From: Gordius sp. MW1
Taxonomy: Eukaryota > Nematomorpha > Gordioida > Gordea > Gordiidae
NCBI GenBank assembly: GCA_964036665.1
Contig: OZ038527.1
Span: 12,555,835-12,619,834 of the forward strand
Length of the DNA stretch: 64,000 bases
Reading direction: 5' to 3'
Translations under genes and position numbers: made by a program
Shown here: piece by piece, positions 38,217 through 50,273 of the stretch
How positions within the stretch are numbered: the first letter of the stretch is position 1
How the letters are laid out: each line of letters begins with the position of its first letter
Notes under the pieces: model-generated
Databases searched by the model: none
Seen by the model: only the letters and a program-made list of their open reading frames with translations
What the model was told of the DNA's origin: nothing

Positions 38217-40634
38217 TCTCAAATTGGCTTACTTTTATATATTTTTTCAAGCTCTTTCACATAGAATCGAAAAAAATCAATATTTTTACTTCAAAATTTT
38301 ACACATTTTATTCTTTCAACCGTATTCATCCGATGAAAGTTGTCGTTTTCAGACGTTGTTTCCATGATTAAAAGTAAAAATTTATCAGAATCAGAAAACT
38401 ATTACTTTGAAATCATGATTGCATAGAGCAGTTTTCAAAAATTAAGCACTCACGTTGCCATACAACAAACTAATCGCAACAATAAAACGTTGTCTTTTGT
38501 CAAAATGATAGTTCTCGCAGCCTAAAACCTCTTTTCGGAAGTCAATCGAGGATAATAGGATTCTCAAATTGGCTTATTTTTATATATTTTTTCAAGCTCT
38601 TTCATATAGAATCGAAAAAAATGAATATTTTTACCTCAAAATTTTTCACATTTTTTTACTCAACCGTATTCATCCGATGAAAGTTGTCGTTTTCAGACGT
38701 TGTTTCCATGATAAAAAGTAAAAATTTATCAGAATCAGAAAACTATTACTTTGAAATAATGATCGCATAGAGCAATTTTCAAATATTAAGAACTCACGTT
38801 ACGATACAACAAACTAATCGCAACAATAAAGTTGTCTTTTGTCAAAATGATAGTTCTCGCAGCCCAAAACCTCTTTTCGGAAGTCAATCGAGGATAATAG
38901 TATTCTCCAATTGGCTTATTTTTATATATTTTTTTACGCTCTTTCACATAAAATCGAAAAAAATGAATATTTTTACCTCAAAATTTTTCACATTTTTTTA
39001 TTCAACCGTATTCATCCGATGAAAGTTGTACTTTTCAGACGTTGTTTCCATGATAAAAAGTAAAAATTTATCAGAATCAGAAAACTATTACTTTGTAATC
39101 ATGATCGCATAGAGCAATTTTCAAAAATTAAGCACTCACGTTACGATACAACAAACTAATCGCAACAATAAAACGTCGTCTTTTGTCAAAATAATAGTTC
39201 TCGCAGCTTAAAACCTCTTTTCGGAAGTCAATCGAGGATAATAGGATTCTCAAATTGGCTTATTTTTATATATTTTTTCAAGCTCTTTCACATAGAATCG
39301 AAAAAAATAAATATTTTTACCTCAAAATTTTTCACATTTTTTTCTTTCAACCGTATTCATCCGATAAAAGTTGTCGTTTTCAGACGTGGTTTATATGATA
39401 AAAAGTAAAAAGTAAAAATTTATCAGAATCAGAAAACTATTACTTTGAAATCATGATCGCATAGAGCAGTTTTCAAAAATTAAAAACTCACGTTGCGATA
39501 CAACAAACTAATCGCAACAATAAAACGTTGTCTTTTGTCAAAATGATAGTTCTCGCAGCTTAAAACCTCTTTTCGGAAGTCAATCGAGGATAATAGGATT
39601 CTCAAATTGGCTTATTTTTATATATTTTTTCAAGCTCTTTCACATAGAATCGAAAAAAATCAATATTTTTACTTCAAAATTTTACACATTTTATTCTTTC
39701 AACCGTATTCATCCGATGAAAGTTGTCGTTTTCAGACGTTGTTTCCATGATTAAAAGTAAAAATTTATCAGAATCAGAAAACTATTACTTTGAAATCATG
39801 ATCGCATAGAGCAGTTTTCAAAAATTAAAAACTCACGTTGCGATACAACAAACTAATCGCAACAATAAAACGTTGTCTTTTGTCAAAATGATAGTTCTCG
39901 CAGCTTAAAACCTCTTTTCGGAAGTCAATCGAGGATAATAGGATTCTCAAATTGGCTTATTTTTATATATTTTTTCAAGCTCTTTCACATAGAATCGAAA
40001 AAAATCAATATTTTTACTTCAAAATTTTACACATTTTATTCTTTCAACCGTATTCATCCGATGAAAGTTGTCGTTTTCAGACGTTGTTTCCATGATTAAA
40101 AGTAAAAATTTATCAGAATCAGAAAACTATTACTTTGAAATCATGATTGCATAGAGCAGTTTTCAAAAATTAAGCACTCACGTTGCCATACAACAAACTA
40201 ATCGCAACAATAAAACGTTGTCTTTTGTCAAAATGATAGCTCTCGCAGCCTAAAACCTCTTTTCGGAAGTCAATCGAGGATAATAGGATTCTCAAATTGG
40301 CTTATTTTTATATATTTTTTTACGCTCTTTCACATAGAATCGAAAAAAATGAATATTTTTACCTCAAAATTTTTCACATTTTTTTCTTTCAACCGTATTC
40401 ATCCGATGAAAGTTGTCGTTTTCAGACGTGGTTTATATGATAAAAAGTAAAAAGTTATCAGAATCAGAAAACTATTACTTTGAAATCATGATCGCATAGA
40501 GCAGTTTTCAAAAATTAAAAACTCACGTTGCGATACAACAAACTAATCGCAACAATAAAACGTTGTCTTTTGTCAAAATGATAGTTCTCGCAGCTTAAAA
40601 CCTCTTTTCGGAAGTCAATCGAGGATAATAAGAT
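38217..40634. repeat. Chimera-rich block (7 units)
   Basis: Monomers start at 38217, 38562, 38904, 39248, 39600, 39945 and 40290. The unit at 38217 starts like G or E (CTTACTTTTA, CAAGCTC) and becomes B by 38277 (AAATCAATATTTTTACTTC, CATTTTATTC). The unit at 38562 starts as the TCATATAG C/F-like type and becomes I (ACTCAACC, AATATTAAGAACTC, GCAGCCC). A follows at 38904, X at 39248, then two B-bodied neighbours at 39600 and 39945, the first with an X tail and the second with a normal B tail. The unit at 40290 mixes an H-like start with X. Four of seven units are visibly chimeric. Confidence 0.87.
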
Positions 40635-42702
40635 TCTCAAATTGGCTTATTTTTATATATTTTTTCAAGCTCTTTCACATAGAATCGAAAAAAATGAATA
40701 TTTTTACCTCAAAATTTTTCACATTTTTTTATTCAACCGTATTCATCCGATGAAAGTTGTCGTTTTAAGACGTTGTTTCCATGATAAAAAGTAAAAATTT
40801 ATCAGAATCAGAAAACTATTACTTAGAATTCATGATCGCATAGAGCAATTTTCAAAAATTAAGCACTCACGTTGCGATACAACAAACTAATCGCAACAAT
40901 AAAACGTTGTCTTTTGTCAAAATGATAGTTCTCGCAGCTTAAAACCTCTTTTCGGAAGTCAATCGAGGATAATAGGATTCTCAAATTGGCTTACTTTTAT
41001 ATATTTTTTCAAGCTCTTTCACATAGAATCGAAAAAAATAAATATTTTTACCTCAAAGTTTTTCACATTTCTTTTCTTTCAACCGTATTCATCCGATGAA
41101 AGTTGTCGTTTTCAGACGTTGTTTCCATGATAAAAAGTAAAAATTTATCAGAATCAGAAAACTATTACTTTGAAATCATGATCGCATAGAGCAGTTTTCA
41201 AAAATTAAGCACTCACGTTTGATACAACATACTAATCGCAACAATAAAACGTTGTCTTTTGTCAAAATGATAGTTCTCGCAGCTTAAAACCTCTTTTCGG
41301 AAGTCAATCGAGGATAATAGGATTCTCAAATTGGCTTATTTTTATATATTTTTTTACGCTCTTTTACATAGAATCGAAAAAAATGAATATTTTTACCTCA
41401 AAATTTTTCACATTTTTTTCTTTCAACCGTATTCATCCGATGAAAGTTGTCGTTTTCAGACGTTGTTTCCATGATAAAAAGTAAAAATTTATCAGAATCA
41501 GAAAACTATTACTTTGAAATCATGATTGCATAGAGCAATTTTCAAAAATTAAGCACTCACGTTGCGATACAACAAACTAATCGCAACAATAAAACGTTGT
41601 CTTTTGTCAAAATGATAGTTCTCGCAGCTTAAAACCTCTTTTCGGAAGTCAATCGAGGATAATAGGATTCTCAAATTGGCTTACTTTTATATATTTTTTC
41701 AAGCTCTTTCACATAGAATCGAAAAAAATAAATATTTTTACCTCAAAGTTTTTCACATTTCTTTTCTTTCAACCGTATTCATCCGATGAAAGTTGTCGTT
41801 TTCAGACGTTGTTTCCATGATAAAAAGTAAAAATTTATCAGAATCAGAAAACTATTACTTTGAAATAATGATCGCATAGAGCAATTTTCAAAAATTAAGC
41901 ACTCACGTTACGATACAACAAACTAATCGCAACAATAAAACGTTGTCTTTTGTCAAAATGATAGTTCTCGCAGCTTAAAACCTCTTTTTGGAAGTCAATC
42001 GAGGATAATAGGATTCTCCAATTGGCTTATTTTTATATATTTTTTTACGCTCTTTCACATAGAATCGAAAAAAATGAATATTTTTACCTCAAAATTTTTC
42101 ACATTTTTTTACTCAACCGTATTCATCCGATGAAAGTTGTCGTTTTCAGACGTTGTTTCCATGATAAAAAGTAAAAATTTATCAGAATCAGAAAACTATT
42201 ACTTTGAAATAATGATCGCATAGAGCAATTTTCAAATATTAAGAACTCACGTTACGATACAACAAACTAATCGCAACAATAAAACGTTGTCTTTTGTCAA
42301 AATGATAGTTCTCGCAGCTTAAAACCTCTTTTTGGAAGTCAATCGAGGATAATAGGATTCTCCAATTGGCTTATTTTTATATATTTTTTTACGCTCATTC
42401 ACATAGAATCGAAAAAAATGAATATTTTTACCTCAAAATTTTTCACATTTTTTTACTCAACCGTATTCATCCGATGAAAGTTGTCGTTTTCAGACGTTGT
42501 TTCCATGATAAAAAGTAAAAATTTATCAGAATCAGAAAACTATTACTTTGAAATCATGATCGCATAGAGCAGTTTTCAAAAATTAAAAACTCACGTTGCG
42601 ATACAACAAACTAATCGCAACAATAAAACGTTGTCTTTTGTCAAAATGATAGTTCTCGCAGCTTAAAACCTCTTTTCGGAAGTCAATCGAGGATAATAGG
42701 AT
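40635..42702. repeat. 6-monomer HOR, copy 1 (2068 bp)
   Basis: Monomers start at 40635, 40979, 41324, 41669, 42015 and 42359, with types D, E, F, G, H and an I/X chimera. The chimera has the I start (CTCATTCACAT, ACTCAACC) and an X tail (GAAATCATGATC, CAGTTTT, ATTAAAAACTC, GTTGCG, GCAGCTTA). The same X tail ends the unit that precedes this block (40290), so the 6-mer is bounded on both sides by X tails. Its D to H part is in canonical order. Confidence 0.88.
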
Positions 42703-44426
42703 TCTCAAATTGGCTTATTTTTATATATTTTTTCAAGCTCTTTCACATAGAATCGAAAAAAATGAATATTTTTACCTCAAAATTTTTCACATTTTTTTAT
42801 TCAACCGTATTCATCCGATGAAAGTTGTCGTTTTAAGACGTTGTTTCCATGATAAAAAGTAAAAATTTATCAGAATCAGAAAACTATTACTTAGAAATCA
42901 TGATCGCATAGAGCAATTTTCAAAAATTAAGCACTCACGTTGCGATACAACAAACTAATCGCAACAATAAAACGTTGTCTTTTGTCAAAATGATAGTTCT
43001 CGCAGCTTAAAACCTCTTTTCGGAAGTCAATCGAGGATAATAGGATTCTCAAATTGGCTTAGTTTTATATATTTTTTCAAGCTCTTTCACATAGAATTGA
43101 AAAAAATAAATATTTTTACATCAAAGTTTTTCACATTTCTTTTCTTTCAACCGTATTCATCCGATGAAAGTTGTCGTTTTCAGACGTTGTTTCCATGATA
43201 AAAAGTAAAAATTTATCAGAATCAGAAAACTATTACTTTGAAATCATGATCGCATAGAGCAGTTTTCAAAAATTAAGCACTCACGTTTGATACAACATAC
43301 TAATCGCAACAATAAAACGTTGTCTTTTGTCAAAATGATAGTTCTCGCAGCTTAAAACCTCTTTTCGGAAGTCAATCGAGGATAATAGGATTCTCAAATT
43401 GGCTTATTTTTATATATTTTTTTACGCTCTTTTACATAGAATCGAAAAAAATGAATATTTTTACCTCAAAATTTTTCACATTTTTTTCTTTCAACCGTAT
43501 TCATCCGATGAAAGTTGTCGTTTTCAGACGTTGTTTCCATGATAAAAAGTAAAAATTTATCAGAATCAGAAAACTATTACTTTGAAATCATGATTGCATA
43601 GAGCAATTTTCAAAAATTAAGCACTCACGTTGCGATACAACAAACTAATCGCAACAATAAAACGTTGTCTTTTGTCAAAATGATAGTTCTCGCAGCTTAA
43701 AACCTCTTTTCGGAAGTCAATCGAGGATAATAGGATTCTCAAATTGGCTTACTTTTATATATTTTTTCAAGCTCTTTCACATAGAATCGAAAAAAATAAA
43801 TATTTTTACCTCAAAGTTTTTCACATTTCTTTTCTTTCAACCGTATTCATCCGATGAAAGTTGTCGTTTTCAGACGTTGTTTCCATGATAAAAAGTAAAA
43901 ATTTATCAGAATCAGAAAACTATTACTTTGAAATAATGATCGCATAGAGCAATTTTCAAAAATTAAGCACTCACGTTACGATACAACAAACTAATCGCAA
44001 CAATAAAACGTTGTCTTTTGTCAAAATGATAGTTCTCGCAGCTTAAAACCTCTTTTTGGAAGTCAATCGAGGATAATAGGATTCTCCAATTGGCTTATTT
44101 TTATATATTTTTTTACGCTCTTTCACATAGAATCGAAAAAAATGAATATTTTTACCTCAAAATTTTTCACATTTTTTTACTCAACCGTATTCATCCGATG
44201 AAAGTTGTCGTTTTCAGACGTTGTTTCCATGATAAAAAGTAAAAATTTATCAGAATCAGAAAACTATTACTTTGAAATCATGATCGCATAGAGCAATTTT
44301 CAAAAATTAAGCACTCACGTTACGATACAACAAACTATTCGCAACAATAAAACGTTGTCTTTTGTCAAAATGATAGTTCTCGCAGGTTAAAACCTCTTTT
44401 CGGAAGTCAATCGAGGATAATAGGAT
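42703..44426. repeat. 6-monomer HOR, copy 2 (D E F G H, truncated)
   Basis: Monomers start at 42703, 43047, 43392, 43737 and 44083. The first four match copy 1 at 2068 bp, with scattered changes in the E unit (CTTAGTTTTA, GAATTGAAAA, TTTTACATC near 43120). The H unit at 44083 loses its H tail and instead has GAAATCATGATC, GTTACG, AACTATTCGC and GCAGGTTA, which belongs to the J-P-Q block that follows. The sixth unit of the 6-mer is missing. Confidence 0.87.
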
Positions 44427-45806
44427 TCTCCAATTGGCTTATTTTTATATATTTTTTTACGCTCTTTCACATAGAATCGAAAAAAATGAATATTTTTACC
44501 TCAAAATTTTTCACATTTTTTTCTTTCAACCGTATTCATCCGATGAAAGTTGTCGTTTTCAGACGTTGTTTCCATGATAAAAAGTAAAAATTTATCAGAA
44601 TCAGAAAACTATTACTTTGAAATCATGATCGCATAGAGGAATTTTCAAAAATTAAGCAATCACGTTACGATACAACAAACTAATCGCAACAATAAAACGT
44701 TGTCTTTTGTCAAAATGATAGTTCTCGCAGCTTAAAACCTCTTTTCGGAAGTCAATCGAGGATAATAGGATTCTCAAATCGGCTTACTTTTATATATTTT
44801 TTCAAGCTATTTCAGATAGAATCGAAAAAAATAAATATTTTTACCTCAAAGTTTTTCACATTTTTTTCTTTCAACCGTATTCATCCGATGAAAGTTGTCG
44901 TTTTCAGACGTTGTTTCCATGATAAAAAGTAAAAATTTATCAGAATCAGAAAACTATTACTTTGAAATCATGATTGTATAGAGCAGTTTTCAAAAATTAA
45001 GCACTCACGTTGCGATACAACAAACTAATCGCAACAATAAAACGTTGTCTTTTGTCAAAATGATAGTTCTCGCAGCTTAAAACCTCTTTTCGGAAGTCAA
45101 TCGAGGATAATAGGATTCTCAAATCGGCTTATTTTTATATATTTTTTCAAGCTCTTTCACATAGAATCGAAAAAAATGAATATTTTTACCTCAAAATTTT
45201 TCACATTTTTTTCTTTCAACCGTATTCATCCGATGAAAGTTGTCGTTTTCAGACGTTGTTTCCATGATAAAAAGTAAAAATTTATCAGAATCAGAGAACT
45301 ATTACTTTGAAATCATGATCGCATAGAGCAATTTTCAAATATTAAGCACTCACGTTACGATACAACAAACTAATCGCAACAATAAAACGTTGTCTTTTGT
45401 CAAAATGATAGTTCTCGCAGCTTAAAACCTCTTTTCGGAAGTCAATCGAGGATAATAGGATTCTCAAATCGGCTTACTTTTATATATTTTTTTACGCTCT
45501 GTCACATAGAATCGAAAAAAATAAATATTTTTACCTCAAAGTTTTTCACATTTCTTTTCTTTCAACCGTATTCATCCGATGAAAGTTGTCGTTTTCAGAC
45601 GTTGTTTCCATGATAAAAAGTAAAAATTTATCAGAATCAGAAAACTATTACTTTGAAATCATGATCGCATAGAGCAGTTTTCAAAAATTAAGCACTCACG
45701 TTTGATACAACATACTAATCGCAACAATAAAACGTTGTCTTTTGTCAAAATGATAGTTCTCGCAGCTTAAAACCTCTTTTCGGTAGTCAATCGAGGATAA
45801 TAGGAT
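44083..45806. repeat. J-P-Q block, copy matching 59221-60945
   Basis: Monomers start at 44083, 44427, 44772, 45117 and 45462. Markers are GCAGGTTA (44384), ATAGAGGAATT (44633), CTATTTCAGAT with GATTGTATAG in the J unit, AATATTAAGCACTC in the P unit and CTCTGTCACAT in the Q unit. The same order with the same markers occurs at 59221-60945, exactly 15138 bp later (start 44083 to 59221 and start 45462 to 60600). A related J-P-Q trio lies at 4460-5493. The block is therefore an independent local HOR segment used at several places. Confidence 0.88.
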
Positions 45807-46838
45807 TCTCAAATTGGCTTATTTTTATATATTCTTTTACGCTCTTTCACATAGAATCGAAAAAAATCAATATTTTTAACTCAAAATTTTTCACATGTTT
45901 TTCTTTCAACCGTATTCATCCGATGAAAGTTGTCGTTTTCAGACGTTGTTTCCATGATAAAAAGTAAAAATTTATCAGAATCAGAAAACATTACTTTGAA
46001 ATCATGATCGCATAGAGCAATTTTCAAAAATTAAGCACTCACGTTACGATACAACAAACTAATCGCAACAATAAAACGTTGTCTTTTGTCAAAATGATAG
46101 TTCTCGCAGCTTAAAACCTCTTTTCGGAAGTCAATCGAGGTAATATGATTCTCAAATCGGCTTACTTTTATATATTTTTTACGCTCTTTCACATAGAATC
46201 GAAAAAAATAAATATTTTTACCTCAAAATTTTTCACATTTTTTTCTTTCAACCGTATTCATCCGATGAAAGTTGTCGTTTTCAGACGTTGTTTCCATGAT
46301 AAAAAGTAAAAATTTATCAGAATCAGAAAACTATTACTTTGAAATCATGAATGCATAGAGCAGTTTTTAAAAATTAAGCACTCACGTTACGATACAACAA
46401 ACTAATCGCAACAATAAAACGTTGTCTTTTGTCAAAATGATAGTTCTCGCAGCTTAAAACCTCTTTTCGGAAGTCAATCGAGGATAATAGGATTCTCAAA
46501 TCGGCTTACTTTTATATATTTTTTCAAGCTATTTCAGATAGAATCGAAAAAAATAAATATTTTTACCTCAAAGTTTTTCACATTTTTTTCTTTCAACCGT
46601 ATTCATACGATGAAAGTTGTCGTTTTCAGACGTTGTTTCCATGATAAAAAGTAAAAATTTATCAGAATCAGAAAACTATTACTTTGAAATCATGATTGCA
46701 TAGAGCAATTTTCAAAAATTAAGCACTCACGTTGCGATACAACAAACTAATCGCAACAATAAAACGTTGTCTTTTGTCAAAATGATAGTTCTCGCAGCTT
46801 AAAACCTCTTTTCGGAAGTCAATCGAGGATAATAGGAT
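45807..46838. repeat. Three-unit transition into the 10-mer
   Basis: Monomers start at 45807, 46150 and 46494. The first has AAATCAATATTTTTAACTC, CACATGTTTTTC, GAAAACATTAC with 2 bp lost, and a TCGAGGTAATATGATTC tail. The second has TATATATTTTTTACGC and CATGAATGC. The third is a J unit (CTATTTCAGAT) with CATACGATG at 46605. The first two recur as the units at 47185 and 47528 inside the 10-mer, about 1378 bp later. Confidence 0.85.
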
Positions 46839-49800
46839 TCTCAAATTTACTTACTTTTATATATTTTTTCAAGCTCTTTCACATAGAATCGAAAAAAATA
46901 AATATTTTTACCTCAAAGTTTTTCACATTTCTTTTCTTTCAACCGTATTCATCCGATGAAAGTTGTCGTTTTCAGACGTTGTTTCCATGATAAAAAGTAA
47001 AAATTTATCAGAATCAGAAAACTATTACTTTGAAATCATGATCGCATAGAGCAATTTTCAAAAATTAAGCACTCACGTTACGATACAACAAACTAATCGC
47101 AACAATAAAACGTTGTCTTTTGTCAAAATGATAGTTCTCGCAGCTTAAAACCTCTTTTTGGAAGTCAATCGAGGATAATAGGATTGTCCAATTGGCTTAT
47201 TTTTATATATTTTTTTACTCTCTTTCACATAGAATCGAAAAAAATCAATATTTTTAACTCAAAATTTTTCACATGTTTTTCTTTCAACCGTATTCATCCG
47301 ATGAAAGTTGTCGTTTTCAGACGTTGTTTCCATGATAAAAAGTAAAAATTTATCAGAATCAGAAAACATTACTTTGAAATCATGATCGCATAGAGCAATT
47401 TTCAAAAATTAAGCACTCACGTTACGATACAACAAACTAATCGCAACAATAAAATGTTGTCTTTTGTCAAAATGATAGTTCTCGCAGCTTAAAACCTCTT
47501 TTCGGAAGTCAATCGAGGTAATATGATTCTCAAATCGGCTTACTTTTATATATTTTTTACGCTCTTTCACATAGAATCGAAAAAAATAAATATTTTTACC
47601 TCAAAATTTTTCACATTTTTTTCTTTCAACCGTATTCATCCGATGAAAGTTGTCGTTTTCAGACGTTGTTTCCATGATAAAAAGTAAAAATTTATCAGAA
47701 TCAGAAAACTATTACTTTGAAATCGTGAATGCATAGAGCAGTTTTCAAAAATTAAGCACTCACGTTACGATACAACAAACTAATCGCAACAATAAAACGT
47801 TGTCTTTTGTCAAAATGATAGTTCTCGCAGCTTAAAACCTCTTTTCGGAAGTCAATCGAGGATAATAGGATTCTCATATCGGCTTACTTTTATATATTTT
47901 TTCAAGCTCTTTCACATAGAATCGAAAAAAATGAATATTTTTACCTCAAAATTTTTCACATTTTTTTCTTTCAACCGTATTCATCCGATGAAAGTTGTCG
48001 TTTTCAGACGTTGTTTCCATGATTAAAAGTAAAAACTTATCAGAATCAGAAAACTATTACTTTGAATCATGATTGCATAGAGCAGTTTTAAAAATTAAGC
48101 ACTCACGTTTGATACAACAAACTAATCGCAACAATAAAACGTTGTCTTTTGTCAAAATGATAGTTCTCGCAACTTAAAACCTCTTTTCGGAAGTCAATCG
48201 AGGATAATAGGATTCTCAAATTGGCTTATTTTTATATATTTTTTTACGCTCTTTCACATAGAATCGAAAAAAAAGAATATTTTTACCTCAAAATTTTTCA
48301 CATTTTTTTATTCAACCGTATTCATCCGATGAAAGTTGTCGTTTTCAGACGTTGTTTCCATGATAAAAAGTAAAAATTTATCAGAATCAAAAAACTATTA
48401 CTTTGAAATCTTGATCGCATACAGCAATTTTCAAAAATTAAGCACTCACGTTACGATACAACAAACTAATCGCAACAATAAAACGTTGTCTTTTGTCAAA
48501 ATGATAGTTCTCGCAGCTTAAAACCTCTTTTTGGAAGTCAATCGAGGATAATAGGATTCTCCAATTGGCTTATTTTTATATATTTTTTTACGCTCTTTCA
48601 CATAGAATCGAAAAAAATGAATATTTTTACCTCAAAATTTTTCACATTTTTTTCTTTCAACCGTATTCATCCGATGAAAGTTGTCGTTTTCAGACGTTGT
48701 TTCCATGATAAAAAGTAAAAATTTATCAGAATCAGAAAACTATTACTTTGAAATCATGATCGCATAGAGCAATTTTCAAAAATTAAGCACTCACGTTACG
48801 ATACAACAAACTAATCGCAACAATAAAACGTTGTCTTTTGTCAAAATGATAGTTCTCGCAGCTTAAAACCTCTTTTCGGAAGTCAATCGAGGATAATAGG
48901 ATTCTCAAATTGGCTTATTTTTATATATTTTTTTACGCTCTTTCACATAGAATCAAAAAAAAAGAATATTTTTACCTCAAAATTTTTCACATTTTTTTAT
49001 TCAACCGTATTCATCCGATGAAAGTTGTCGTTTTCAGACGTTGTTTCCATGATAAAAAGTAAAAATTTATCAGAATCAGAAAACTATTACTTTGAAATCT
49101 TGATCGCATACAGCAATTTTCAAAAATTAAGCACTCACGTTACGATACAACAAACTAATCGCAACAATAAAACGTTGTCTTTTGTCAAAATGATGGTTCT
49201 CGCAGCTTAAAACCTCTTTTCGGAAGTCAATCGAGGATAATAGGATTCTCAAATCGGCTTATTTTTATATATTTTTTTAAGCTCTTTCACATAGAATCGA
49301 AAAAAATAAATATTTTTACCTCAAAGTTTTTCACATTTCTTTTCTTTCAACCGTATTCATCCGATAAAAGTTGTCGTTTTCAGACGTTGTTTCCATGATA
49401 AAAAGTAAAAATTTATCAGAATCCGAAAACTATTACTTTGAAATAATGATCGCATAGAGAAAAATTAAGCACTCACGTTACGATACAACAAACTAATCGC
49501 AACAATAAAACGTTGTCTTTTGTCAAAATGATAGTTCTCGCAGCTTAAAACCTCTTTTTGGAAGTCAATCGAGGATAATGGGATTCTCCAATTGGCTTAT
49601 TTTTATATATTTTTTTACGCTCTTTCACATAGAATCGAAAAAAATGAATATTTTTACCTCAAAATTTTTCACATTTTTTTACTCAACCGTATTCATCCGA
49701 TGAAAGTTGTCGTTTTCAGACGTTGTTTCCATGATAAAAAGTAAAAATTTATCAGAATCAGAAAACTATTACTTTGAAATAATGATCGCATAGAGCAATT

Positions 49801-50273
49801 TTCAAAAATTAAGCACTCACGTTACGATACAACAAACTATTCGCAACAATAAAACGTTGTCTTTTGTCAAAATGATAGTTCTCGCAGCTTAAAACCTCTT
49901 TTTGGAAGTCAATCGAGGATAATAGGATTCTCCAATTGGCTTATTTTTATATATTTTTTTACGCTCTTTCACATAGAATCGAAAAAAATGAATATTTTTA
50001 CCTCAAAATTTTTCACATTTTTTTCTTTCAACCGTATTCATCCGATGAAAGTTGTCGTTTTCAGACGTTGTTTCCATGATAAAAAGTAAAAATTTATCAG
50101 AATCAGAAAACTATTACTTTGAAATCATGATTGCATAGAGCAATTTTCAAAAATTAAGCACTCACGTTGCGATACAACAAACTAATCGCAACAATAAAAC
50201 GTTGTCTTTTGTCAAAATGATAGTTCTCGCAGCTTAAAACCTCTTTTCGGAAGTCAATCGAGGATAATAGGAT
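46839..50273. repeat. 10-monomer HOR, copy 1 (3435 bp)
   Basis: Monomers start at 46839, 47185, 47528, 47872, 48214, 48558, 48903, 49247, 49585 and 49929. The unit carries many private variants: CTCAAATTTACTTAC (46839), TACTCTCTTTC (47216), AAAATGTTG (47452), AAATCGTGAATGC (47721), AAAAACTTATC (48033), CTCGCAACTT (48166), GAAATCTTGATCGCATACAGC (48404 and 49094), AAATGATGG (49189), an 8-bp loss AGAGAAAAATTAAG (49456), GGATAATGGG (49576) and AACTATTCGC (49835). All are repeated 3435 bp later. The order does not follow types A to I, so this is a separate HOR family within the same array. Confidence 0.96.
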
